Shown here: positions 6,760-14,586 of the stretch, piece by piece | How the letters are laid out: the number at the start of each line of letters is the position of its first letter | Numbering within the stretch: the first letter of the stretch is position 1 | NCBI GenBank assembly: GCA_034408745.1 | Contig: JAWXCM010000114.1 | Span: 1 to 19,077, forward strand | Length of the DNA: 19,077 bases | Direction of reading: 5' to 3' | Source: JAWXCM01 sp034408745 | Lineage (GTDB): Bacteria > Acidobacteriota > Terriglobia > Bryobacterales > Bryobacteraceae | Notes under the pieces: generated by a model | What the model was told of the DNA's origin: nothing | The model's database searches: none | What the model saw: the letters and a program-made list of their open reading frames with translations, nothing else | Made by a program: the position numbers and the translations under genes

Positions 6760-7809
6760 GTGCAATCGGCGCTCATTCTGTCGCCGGCGATTCTCGGACT
6801 GGTCCTTCTGGCCACTGCCGCCGGATCGCTGGTCTCCATGCCCATCACCGGCTGGCTGATTGCCCATTACGGCAGCCGGCCGCTGGTACGCGTCTCCGGC
6901 ATCCTGTTCTGTCTGTCGCTGCCGCCCATGGCAATGGCCCGCAATGCCTGGGAACTCGGAGCGACGCTGTTCCTGTTCGGCATTACCGCAGGCTCGCTCA
7001 ACGTGTCGATGAACACACACGCTGTTGCAGTCGAACAGGACTATGGCCGGCCCATCATGGGCAGCTTCCATGCTTACTGGAGTGCGGGAGCGATGACCGG
7101 CTCGGCGTTGGGCGGTTGGGCTGCCGGAGTCGGCATGGGGCCATTCCCACACTTCCTCGCCGCCACCGCTGCTTTTCTCGCAGTCATGGCCGCGGCGATC
7201 AGCGTGCTCCACTACCCGGAACACACCGCGCCGGTCACCCGGCTGTCGTTGCGAATCCCACGCGCCGTTGCCGGACTCGGACTGATTGCCTGCGCGATAT
7301 CGGTGGTCGAAGGCTCCATGGCCGACTGGACCGCCGTGTACCTGGACTCGGTCCTGCTCACGGGAGCCGGAACCGCCGCGCTCGGCTACTCCTGCTACGC
7401 CGCCGCGATGATCGTCACACGGATCCTCTCTGACCGAATTACGCAGTGGCTCGGGCGACCGATGCTGGTGCGCGTCGGATCGCTGGTCGCGTTCGTCGGA
7501 CTGGGATTGTCACTGCTGACCAACAGCTGGCAGGTGGCGCTGGCCGGGTTCGCGATCGTGGGGCTCGGAGTGGCCGCGATCATCCCGAACATCTTTGGAG
7601 CAGCCGGACGAGTGGCTTCCCTGCCCCCAGGCGTCGGGATGGCGGCCGTCACCACCATGGCTTATATGGGATTTCTAGGTGGACCACCGCTCATCGGCGC
7701 CTTTGCCGAGTGGCTCGGTTTGCGAATCGCTCTGGTGTTCGTGCTGCTGTGTCTCGTTACGGCAGCCGCATTTGCCAGCCTGGTCCCACCGGTTGGCTCA
7801 GGCGAGTAG
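6760..7809 (+). CDS. MFS transporter (start uncertain, probably begins upstream)
   Basis: This is a major facilitator protein with about 11-12 hydrophobic helices. The only canonical start codon in the frame is the GTG at 6760, used here. The same open frame, however, runs back to a TGA at 6655 and encodes a typical first helix and loop of this family (SAVFALNGLVVSTWVSRIPA). The real start is therefore probably non-AUG: ATA at 6664, overlapping the YchF stop TAA at 6669-6671, or ATC at 6691. The loop SRIPAVQSAL and the MPITGWLIAHYGSRPLVR motif after helix 2 resemble the YbjJ/fucose-permease-like branch. Substrate is unknown. It is probably co-transcribed with the YchF-like gene. Confidence 0.82.
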   Translation: MQSALILSPAILGLVLLATAAGSLVSMPITGWLIAHYGSRPLVRVSGILFCLSLPPMAMARNAWELGATLFLFGITAGSLNVSMNTHAVAVEQDYGRPIMGSFHAYWSAGAMTGSALGGWAAGVGMGPFPHFLAATAAFLAVMAAAISVLHYPEHTAPVTRLSLRIPRAVAGLGLIACAISVVEGSMADWTAVYLDSVLLTGAGTAALGYSCYAAAMIVTRILSDRITQWLGRPMLVRVGSLVAFVGLGLSLLTNSWQVALAGFAIVGLGVAAIIPNIFGAAGRVASLPPGVGMAAVTTMAYMGFLGGPPLIGAFAEWLGLRIALVFVLLCLVTAAAFASLVPPVGSGE

Positions 7810-7821
7810 CTTCTGTCCAGA

Positions 7822-7852
7822 GGAGAAGGAGCCAGCCAATGGCTCCTTCTCC
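7822..7852. terminator. Bidirectional hairpin between convergent genes
   Basis: GGAGAAGGAGCCA (7822-7834), loop gccaa, TGGCTCCTTCTCC (7840-7852) is a perfect 13-bp stem between the MFS stop (7809) and the TonB-receptor stop (7873). Its position between two converging genes fits a shared terminator. Neither side carries a U-run, so it would need Rho or rely on the stem alone. Confidence 0.65.
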
Positions 7853-7872
7853 CCTCGCCGGCCATTGGAAAG

Positions 7873-10800
7873 TTAGAACTCGTACCGGAGAGCGAACTGA
7901 ATCTGGCGGGGCTCGCCGAGCGTCCCACCGTACTTACCGAACGTACCCGAGTTGCCCAGGTCGAGCGAAAGCGAGCTTACGTTAAACCGCGTAGTGTTCG
8001 TCAGGTTGAACGTCTCCCAACGAAACTGTACAGTGTGCGATTCCGTGTACGGCATCGTGAACCGTTTGGAAAGGCCGAAGTCGATCCGGAAAGCGCCGTC
8101 GCCGCGGAGAACGTTGCGCTGACCAGTCTGACCCGGCAGCGTGAAAGTATAAGCTGCGAGGGCTTTGTTCGGATCGGCGAACAGGTTGGCGCCGCCATTG
8201 CCGGCGACTGCCGGAGCATTCCTGGTGGACCCGACTTCGGTGGTAAGAGCGGCAACCTGGGTCGCGCGGCCGGTGATGTTCCAGTTCGTGGGCCAGTTTC
8301 GTCCGTTGCCGACACTGATGGGCAGACCCGACGTCATGGTCAGCGTCGGCGCCATCTGCCAGCCTCCGATAAACGCGTCCACAATCTTGTTGCTGCCGCC
8401 GCCGAACCGTTTGGAACGTCCGACAGGCAGTTCCCAGACCGCGTATCCATTAAGGATATGGGTGGTGTCATAGTCAGACACCGAGCGGCGAAGGAAGGGC
8501 GACCATGGATTCTCGAGAATGCCGTTGTAGCCGATGGTCGTCGTGCTGGTGAACTGCGAATCTTCGCTGTTCGAGCTCAGGTCGATGGACTTGCCCCATG
8601 TGTAGTTGAGGTCGGCGGTAAGGCTGGCCATCCGCTTGCGAACCGTCCACTGCATCGCGTGGTAACTCCCGCTGCCGACCGAACTGAGCGCACCCAGAGC
8701 GGAGAACTGCGGGTTGAACATCGCGTTGCAGCCCAGCCGGCTGCAGGTCCCGCCCTCGGTGTCGAGATCGAACAGTGCGCCGGTCTCATCATTTCGGTTG
8801 GAGCGGAAGATGTTGTAGACAGCCTGGCTCGCGGTCAGGGTAGAGGTGGCTGCACCCGGCCAAAGGTTCTCAAAGTACGGAATCTTCGGCACGTTGGCCA
8901 CGCCGACGTTGCCACGGGCCAGCAGCGCCATCTGCGTCGCTGCCTGGAAGTAAGTCACGCCCGAGGCAGAATCCTTCAGGTCGGTCGGCATCGCCAGATC
9001 GCGGCTGACCAGCGAACGGCGCGACAGCCGTCCCACATAAGCACCCTGGACCATCCATCCATGGCCGAACTCGCGCTGGATCGATAAGTTGAGGGGCATA
9101 CTGTACGGAGCCTTGATGCGGTCGTCAATCGAGTTGGTGATAGCGAAGCTTTCCGGGTACTGCACCGGGAACTTCACCACAGGAGCGGGACGGATCAGTG
9201 CCGCGGGAAGGCTGTAGAAGCCCGTGAAGCGGGGTGCCGTGATCGAGGTCAGGCTGCTGGATGGATTCGTCAGAGAAGAGGACAAACCGAACGCGGTGGC
9301 GTCCTGAGCCCGAATAATCCCCTGACCGAACAGGTCATAGAACATGCCCCAGCCGGCGCGAATGGAACTCTTGCCCGGTCCGCCGAAGAAGAACTTGCCC
9401 AGCCCACTGGTTGCTTCCGGCGAGTACGCGATGGAAATACGCGGCGCGATGTTCTTTTTCTGGAAGTCGTACAGCGGACGGCCCCCCTGGCCGCTGGCCA
9501 GAAGGAACGATATCGGTCCGGCGTCTCGCTGCGACTTGCCCTGCTGGGCCAGGCCGCCGCGATTGTTAAACCAGTCGCCCAGCGACACGTTCGCCGAAAG
9601 CTGCTGGCCGTTGGCCTCGTACACAGGAGGCATCAGCGAGTGCCGAATACCAGCGGTGACCGTCAGATTGCGAGTCACCTTCCAGGTGTCCTGCGCGTAC
9701 CACTCGTACTCTTCCGCTTTGAAGTTGCGAGTGACCGGCGCGCCGACCGCGAGCACCGAGCCGTCGACAAGGTAGTTGTATCGAGCCGTGCCCTGGGACA
9801 GAATGCCGAGGACCGCCATCACCGCATCGTTGTACGCCACGCGGAAGGTCGGACTCAGATCCGGAACGCCGGTCTGCAGGTCCGATCCCGTGCCCCGAAG
9901 CCATGACGAGTTGCTGGTAGCGGAATGGAAGGAGTTGGCGAAGTTGCGCGACTGATTCGAGACAAATCGCAGAGTACCGCCGAACCGGATATCGTGCCGG
10001 TTCCTGGTCCACGTGAAATCCTGCGTGATGTTGTGTGTGGGTATGATGCGCGACACGCCGGTAGAAGTACCGTAGCGGCCTGTGAGAGTACGGAACGTGG
10101 CCGCCGGAGACACCTGCACGCCTGTGCTCTCCGCGCCAGAGCGCGTGAATCCGTAGCGGAACGTGCTGATGAAAGTATTCGAAATCAGCGACGTCAGCCC
10201 GGTGGCGAAACCCTTCGAGTTGTCGAGACCGACGGTGTTCGACGGTTCCCCAGGGAATTGCGGCGCACCGGTGCCACGGTCGTTCTGCAGGTTGCCGCGG
10301 AAAAACACGACGTGCTTCGAAGCGCTGTCCACATTCCAGTCGAACTTGGTGATGTAGGTGTCGAACTTGGTGCGCTGTGGAGCGGTGAAGCGGTAGCCGA
10401 CAATGTTCAAACCGTCGCCCTGCGTGGTGTCATTCGATACCGGATAGGTCCTCAGCAGCGCCTGTGAGGCCGCGTTGACACCAATGCCAGCCGGGTCGAT
10501 GCGAGTTCTCAAATCGTCCGGACCCAGTTGACCGATGCTGCCGTCCGTGCGCCGGTACTGGACGATCCCCTGCTTCAACAGTTCCGACGGCACGGTGCGG
10601 GTCACATTGGTGCCGCTGGCATCGCGCCGGCCTTCGTAGTTGGCAAAGTAGAACAGCCGGTTCTTTACGATGGGACCGCCAGCGCGCGCTCCGAATACAT
10701 TGATTAACAGCGCCGGGCGCTTCACGCTGGAGGCATTGTTGAAATAGGTGTTCGCCGCGGTCACCGTATTGCGGTGGTACTCATAAAGCGCGCCGTGCAG

Positions 10801-11580
10801 TTCGTTGGATCCGCTGCGCGTCACCAGTGCGACCTGGGCGCCCGACGTGCGTCCCTGATCGGCACTCGCGTTGGCCGTGGTGGTGCGGAACTCCTGAACC
10901 GAGTCCAGTGTGACGCGCAGAACGCTTTTGAATGCGCGGCGCGTCTGCTGGTCCAGCACGTCGACACCATCGAGCGTAATGTTCGACTGGTCCGACTTGC
11001 CGCCATTCACTGCGCCGTTGCGCTCGTCGATGGAATTGCTGGTGCCGCTGGTGGACGGGTTGGCGCCGACATAATCGGTCGACCCGGTTCCAAAGTTCGT
11101 AACACCAGGCTGAAATGCAAGAAGCTGCGCCGGATTGCGCGCGAAGAGCGGCAATTCCACGATCGGCCTGGAGCTGATCGCATTGCCCAGCGAAGCGTCC
11201 GTCGTGTTGATCTGCACCGCTTCGGCACTCACCGAAACCGTCTCGGCAACCGCGCCCACTTTCTCAAACTGAATATTGACCGTTGCGGGGGAATTCACCT
11301 GCAACTGTACATTGTTTACAATCACATCCGAAAATCCGGATGCTTTGCCAGACACCTTATAAGTGCCCGCCTGAACCTGAGCGAACGTGTAGCTCCCGGT
11401 AGCCGAAGACGTGGTCCCGCGCTTCGTACCGGTTGCTGTATTTTCCAGAGACAGAGTAACGCCAGGAATCACCGCGCCAGACGGATCGCTCACCGATCCG
11501 CTCAGACTGGTAAGTCCCTGAGCGAGGCCCACAGTCGCGCATGAGGCGGCTGCGAGCAGTAATATCATCAGTTTTTTCAC
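7873..11580 (-). CDS. Oar-type TonB-dependent receptor with carboxypeptidase-regulatory domain
   Basis: This 1,235-residue outer-membrane protein starts at GTG 11580 with MKKLMILLLAAASCATVGLAQ, a clear signal peptide. An ATG four codons later is an alternative. About residues 24-105 form the carboxypeptidase regulatory-like domain (LSGSVSDPSGAVIPGVTLSL, then SGFSDVIVNNVQLQ). A plug domain follows (to about 240), including SNITLDGVDVLD and TRSGSNELHGALYEY. The remainder is a beta-barrel ending in ALRYEF, the C-terminal aromatic signal for barrel insertion. These receptors occur in large paralogous sets in Acidobacteria and are thought to import oligosaccharides or peptides, but the ligand cannot be read from sequence. 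No SusD-like partner or TonB/ExbBD is nearby. Confidence 0.93.
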   Translation of the reverse strand: MKKLMILLLAAASCATVGLAQGLTSLSGSVSDPSGAVIPGVTLSLENTATGTKRGTTSSATGSYTFAQVQAGTYKVSGKASGFSDVIVNNVQLQVNSPATVNIQFEKVGAVAETVSVSAEAVQINTTDASLGNAISSRPIVELPLFARNPAQLLAFQPGVTNFGTGSTDYVGANPSTSGTSNSIDERNGAVNGGKSDQSNITLDGVDVLDQQTRRAFKSVLRVTLDSVQEFRTTTANASADQGRTSGAQVALVTRSGSNELHGALYEYHRNTVTAANTYFNNASSVKRPALLINVFGARAGGPIVKNRLFYFANYEGRRDASGTNVTRTVPSELLKQGIVQYRRTDGSIGQLGPDDLRTRIDPAGIGVNAASQALLRTYPVSNDTTQGDGLNIVGYRFTAPQRTKFDTYITKFDWNVDSASKHVVFFRGNLQNDRGTGAPQFPGEPSNTVGLDNSKGFATGLTSLISNTFISTFRYGFTRSGAESTGVQVSPAATFRTLTGRYGTSTGVSRIIPTHNITQDFTWTRNRHDIRFGGTLRFVSNQSRNFANSFHSATSNSSWLRGTGSDLQTGVPDLSPTFRVAYNDAVMAVLGILSQGTARYNYLVDGSVLAVGAPVTRNFKAEEYEWYAQDTWKVTRNLTVTAGIRHSLMPPVYEANGQQLSANVSLGDWFNNRGGLAQQGKSQRDAGPISFLLASGQGGRPLYDFQKKNIAPRISIAYSPEATSGLGKFFFGGPGKSSIRAGWGMFYDLFGQGIIRAQDATAFGLSSSLTNPSSSLTSITAPRFTGFYSLPAALIRPAPVVKFPVQYPESFAITNSIDDRIKAPYSMPLNLSIQREFGHGWMVQGAYVGRLSRRSLVSRDLAMPTDLKDSASGVTYFQAATQMALLARGNVGVANVPKIPYFENLWPGAATSTLTASQAVYNIFRSNRNDETGALFDLDTEGGTCSRLGCNAMFNPQFSALGALSSVGSGSYHAMQWTVRKRMASLTADLNYTWGKSIDLSSNSEDSQFTSTTTIGYNGILENPWSPFLRRSVSDYDTTHILNGYAVWELPVGRSKRFGGGSNKIVDAFIGGWQMAPTLTMTSGLPISVGNGRNWPTNWNITGRATQVAALTTEVGSTRNAPAVAGNGGANLFADPNKALAAYTFTLPGQTGQRNVLRGDGAFRIDFGLSKRFTMPYTESHTVQFRWETFNLTNTTRFNVSSLSLDLGNSGTFGKYGGTLGEPRQIQFALRYEF

Positions 11581-11673
11581 TTTTTCCCCATTGAGCAATT
11601 GCTTCGGCTCCCCAGCACAGAAGCCCTGTTGTCGTAGTTCCCAGTTCCAGTCCAAACACGACGAGATGATGAA

Positions 11674-11702
11674 AGGATAACTACTTGATTTGCATGGGTC
11701 AA
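11674..11702 (-). promoter_or_regulatory. Promoter of the TonB-receptor gene (TTGACC-17-TATCCT)
   Basis: On the minus strand the -35 TTGACC (11702-11697) and the -10 TATCCT (11679-11674) are 17 nt apart. The expected start is near 11667, leaving an 87-nt leader before the GTG at 11580. This is the best sigma-70-like promoter in the window and the only clear one with a long leader. Confidence 0.6.
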
Positions 11703-11707
11703 TGCAA
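11690..11707. promoter_or_regulatory. Palindrome TTGCAT-N6-ATGCAA over the receptor -35
   Basis: TTGCATgggtcaATGCAA has perfect 6-bp arms and fully covers the -35 hexamer of the receptor promoter. This is a typical place for a dimeric repressor to bind. The regulator is not identified and no regulator gene is in the window. Confidence 0.45.
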
Positions 11708-11757
11708 TTCTGATGGAAAGGTCTTATGGGTGCGATTGGAACATTCAATCAACTACC

Positions 11758-11770
11758 CCGGAAGTTCCGG
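11758..11770. promoter_or_regulatory. 13-bp palindrome CCGGAAGTTCCGG
   Basis: A perfect 6-bp inverted repeat with a single central base, 54 bp upstream of the membrane-protein gene at 11824 and within the 243-bp divergent intergenic region. It is a candidate operator or activator site for that gene. No matching regulator is known to me. Confidence 0.35.
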
Positions 11771-11809
11771 CATCCAGCCGTTCCCCGAGGCGGATCTCAG
11801 CCGTCGCGC

Positions 11810-11815
11810 TATCCT
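11810..11815 (+). promoter_or_regulatory. -10-like TATCCT before the 11824 gene
   Basis: TATCCT ends 8 nt before the ATG at 11824, so transcription would begin within 1-3 nt of the start codon. No good -35 is visible at the expected position, and no Shine-Dalgarno site is present. Same hexamer as in the receptor promoter. Confidence 0.35.
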
Positions 11816-11823
11816 GAATCCTT

Positions 11824-12543
11824 ATGCCAGCGCCAGGCTTTGTTCCGGTGCAGTACGACACCGAGCGCAAGATCCGTTATCGAAACAAAGGCTATTACCG
11901 GGTTAACCACTGGCCTATATGGATTACCGTATTCTTCCTCGCACCCGGTCCGCTGACCTTCGATCTCTTTGAAAAAGGCTTCGACTGGCGGATGGCTACA
12001 TGGCTTGGCGCGGTGCTGGCGGTTACCGGCTACTTCGGGATTCGTGGACTGCTGCCTGGCTGCGAGGCGTCCCCGTACATCATACGATTTACGGAAGATA
12101 AGCCAAATCCTTTGTACCGCCGTATTTGTTACACATTCGCCTGGTCAGCCGTGATCAGCTACGCGACGCTGAACCTGACCGGGCTCACCGTCGCGCTAAT
12201 CACCGGACATTGGTACATGAAGCAGATTTACTGGTATGGCTACTTCCCGATTGCCATCACTGTCTGGGTACTGGGACTGCTGGGGCGATTGCCGCGCGTG
12301 CTGCCCTCGACCAAAGGCGAAGGCTACGAGCGACGCTGGTTTTACGGCTCCGTCTGGGCCGTCAGCGTGGCGCAGCCGGTAGTCGGGATTTTGTGGAAGA
12401 TTCTCGGCAAGGACCCCGCCAGCACCGCACTGAAGCTAGGCGTATTTCTTGGCATCCTCACGTTTATGGGCACACTGGCCTATTTGGGCAGGCTGCCGAG
12501 GACCAAGCCGATCGTACCGGGCGAGCTCGCCGTATCCGACTAA
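11824..12543 (+). CDS. Unrecognised six-helix membrane protein
   Basis: I do not recognise this 239-residue protein. A short polar N-terminus (MPAPGFVPVQYDTERKIRYR) precedes about six hydrophobic segments: near residues 30-48, 57-78, 100-128, 135-155, 174-196 and 202-222. Their ends carry Arg/Lys, consistent with an inner-membrane protein. The second segment ends GIRGLLPGCEASPYIIRF, which contains the only Cys in the loops. No known catalytic motif is visible. It lies 42 bp upstream of the spermidine-synthase-like gene on the same strand, but a separate promoter seems to lie between them, so a shared function is only a guess. Confidence 0.75.
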   Translation: MPAPGFVPVQYDTERKIRYRNKGYYRVNHWPIWITVFFLAPGPLTFDLFEKGFDWRMATWLGAVLAVTGYFGIRGLLPGCEASPYIIRFTEDKPNPLYRRICYTFAWSAVISYATLNLTGLTVALITGHWYMKQIYWYGYFPIAITVWVLGLLGRLPRVLPSTKGEGYERRWFYGSVWAVSVAQPVVGILWKILGKDPASTALKLGVFLGILTFMGTLAYLGRLPRTKPIVPGELAVSD

Positions 12544-12544
12544 C

Positions 12545-12571
12545 TTGCACCTCAGGGACGACTGTTAAAAT
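12545..12571 (+). promoter_or_regulatory. Promoter of the spermidine-synthase-like gene
   Basis: TTGCAC (12545-12550) and TAAAAT (12566-12571) are separated by 15 nt, slightly short. CTTGCA one base earlier gives 16. The start would be near 12578, leaving a leader of about 8 nt before the ATG at 12586, too short to hold a Shine-Dalgarno site. Confidence 0.45.
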
Positions 12572-12585
12572 AGGCCGTCCCCAGA

Positions 12586-14574
12586 ATGCTCCTTACCCTC
12601 ACGCGTACGCTTTGCATCGTTACTATTTTCTGGAGCGCACTCCTCCTGATCCTGGTACAGCCGATTGTCGCCAAGGCGCTGCTCCCATGGTTCGGAGGGG
12701 CCGCGGGTGTGTGGGTCACCAGTATGTTGTTCTTTCAGGTACTCCTGCTGGGAGGCTACCTGTACGCACACCTTCTGAATCGGCTTGCCAGCGCGAAGCT
12801 TCAGGTCGCCATCCATGCGGTTCTGCTGGTCGCGGCGCTGACCTGCCTTCCGCTGGGTCTCAATCCTGCGCTCCGGCCCGGACCCTCGTCGAGTCCGGAA
12901 ACGGCCATTCTCCTGATTCTTGCCTCGACCGTGGGCCTGCCCTATTTCGTGCTGTCGACCTCCACACCGCTGGTGCAGGCCTGGTATTCGTCATCGTCGA
13001 GCCGTAGTTTGCCCTGGCGATTGTACGCGGTGTCGAACCTCGGCTCGCTGCTGGCGCTGATCGCGTATCCCCCTGGGTTTGAGAAGTGGCTGTCCGTTCG
13101 GGACCAGATGTCGTGGTGGACCATGGGGTTCTGGGCCTTTGGCATCCTTGCCGCCGGTGCGGCGCTGGCGACCGTCCGCCGCACCGGCCAGGAAGCGGAA
13201 CCCGGGACAGAATGGCCCGGCGCAAAAGCTGTAAGGATGTGGCTGCTACTGGCCGCCATCCCATCTGTAATGTGGCTGTCGATGGCGGCTCAGTTCAGCC
13301 ATGACATCGGCGCTATTCCGTTCATCTGGACAATCCCTCTCGCCGTCTACCTGTTGAGCTTTGTGCTGACGTTTGAAAGCGACCGCTGGTACCGGCCTGA
13401 GATCGTGCGGTGGGTGCTGCCGCCTTTGATTTTGCTGGTGTTTTACAGCATGTTTTTTGTCAATTCCATCCACGTCCTCCTTCTGATTCCCCTCTTTCTG
13501 GCGACCCTGCTGGTGGCGAGCCTGATGTGCCATGGCGAACTCGCGCGGCGGCGGCCCGGACCGCAGTTCGTAACCTACTTCTATCTGGTTGTCTCAGCTG
13601 GCGGGGCTCTGGGAGGCTTGCTGGTCGGCGTGGCCGCGCCGAGACTTTTCAACGACTACTTCGAGTTGCCGGCCGCGCTTTCCCTGACCCTGCTGCTGGT
13701 TGCGATCCTGCTGTTTCGGATGCCGGCGCGAACCGGCATCGCAGTGTTCGCGGCGGTGGCGGCCATTTCGACGACCGTACTGCTCCAGCGCGACCAGTCG
13801 AGACTAAAGCACCGGAATTTCTACGGTCTGCTGCGCACCATCGACGTGGAAACCGATGGCCCCTCCAGACTGCGGGAACTCTACAACGGCTCCATCCGTC
13901 ACGGCGCGCAGCTGCTGCAGCCGGAAATGCGGCGAATCGCCACTACGTATTATGGTGAGAACACCATGATGGCCAACGTGCTTCGCCTCAAGCAGAATGT
14001 TGGGCCGGTGCGGGTCGGGGTGGTGGGACTGGGCGTCGGGACCATGGCGGCATATGCCCGGCGGGGCGACACCATGCGGTTCTACGACATCAACCCGGAT
14101 CTGCCCGCCATTGCGCGCCGGGAGTTCACCTACCTGAACGACTGTCTGGGCACGTGCGAAGTGTTGGTCGGCGACGCGCGCGTGGTGCTGGAACACGAGC
14201 CACCCCAGGGCTTCGACCTGCTGATTCTGGACGCGTTCTCCGGCGATTCGGTGCCAGCTCATCTGATCACACGGGAAGCGGTGGGTGTCTATCTGAAGCA
14301 CCTCAAACCGAACGGAGTGCTGGCGTTTCACATCAGCAGCATTCATCTCAATCTGGAGCCGCAAATCGCCGCGATCTCGGCCTCATGGGGCTTGTCGGCT
14401 TACGGTCTGATGAGTATGGCCTTCCGCCCAATGAGGCTCGAGAATGCGCTGTGGGTGATCGTCTCCCGTGACCGGGATGTGGAACTGATCGTCGAACAGA
14501 TGATGCGGAAGCTGGAACCGGCGCCCGTGACCTGGACGGACGACTACAGCGACTTGCTCTCCGCCCTCAAGTAG
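12586..14574 (+). CDS. Membrane-anchored spermidine-synthase-like protein
   Basis: This 662-residue fusion has about ten to twelve hydrophobic helices in its first 400 residues and a C-terminal soluble methyltransferase/aminopropyltransferase-like domain (about 440-640). The AdoMet-type glycine loop is VGVVGLGVGTMAAYARRGD near residue 478, followed by an acidic strand end RFYDINPDLPAIARR and LLILDAFSGDSVPAHLIT. This matches proteins annotated as fused membrane/spermidine synthase, whose real substrate is unknown. Residues GENTMM before the domain resemble the substrate entry of spermidine synthases. There is no speD or speA nearby, so polyamine synthesis should not be assumed. Its stop is 4 bp from the stop of the opposing glycosyltransferase gene. 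Confidence 0.85.
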   Translation: MLLTLTRTLCIVTIFWSALLLILVQPIVAKALLPWFGGAAGVWVTSMLFFQVLLLGGYLYAHLLNRLASAKLQVAIHAVLLVAALTCLPLGLNPALRPGPSSSPETAILLILASTVGLPYFVLSTSTPLVQAWYSSSSSRSLPWRLYAVSNLGSLLALIAYPPGFEKWLSVRDQMSWWTMGFWAFGILAAGAALATVRRTGQEAEPGTEWPGAKAVRMWLLLAAIPSVMWLSMAAQFSHDIGAIPFIWTIPLAVYLLSFVLTFESDRWYRPEIVRWVLPPLILLVFYSMFFVNSIHVLLLIPLFLATLLVASLMCHGELARRRPGPQFVTYFYLVVSAGGALGGLLVGVAAPRLFNDYFELPAALSLTLLLVAILLFRMPARTGIAVFAAVAAISTTVLLQRDQSRLKHRNFYGLLRTIDVETDGPSRLRELYNGSIRHGAQLLQPEMRRIATTYYGENTMMANVLRLKQNVGPVRVGVVGLGVGTMAAYARRGDTMRFYDINPDLPAIARREFTYLNDCLGTCEVLVGDARVVLEHEPPQGFDLLILDAFSGDSVPAHLITREAVGVYLKHLKPNGVLAFHISSIHLNLEPQIAAISASWGLSAYGLMSMAFRPMRLENALWVIVSRDRDVELIVEQMMRKLEPAPVTWTDDYSDLLSALK

Positions 14575-14586
14575 CTGGCTATTGAG
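14566..14586. other. Dyad spanning two facing stop codons
   Basis: CTCAA-g-TAGC-tg-GCTA-TTGAG forms nine complementary pairs with one bulged base and includes both TAG stop codons of the converging genes. The 2-nt loop makes the RNA hairpin tight. It may be a compact end signal or chance. Confidence 0.3.

Noticed and set aside
8035..9087. 350-codon plus-strand open frame opposite the TonB receptor
   Set aside because: Long antisense frames are expected in GC-rich coding DNA. The sequence has no recognisable domain or start context.
12586..14574. Polyamine biosynthesis enzyme
   Set aside because: The C-terminal domain resembles spermidine synthase, but the large membrane part and the absence of other polyamine genes make that role unsupported.
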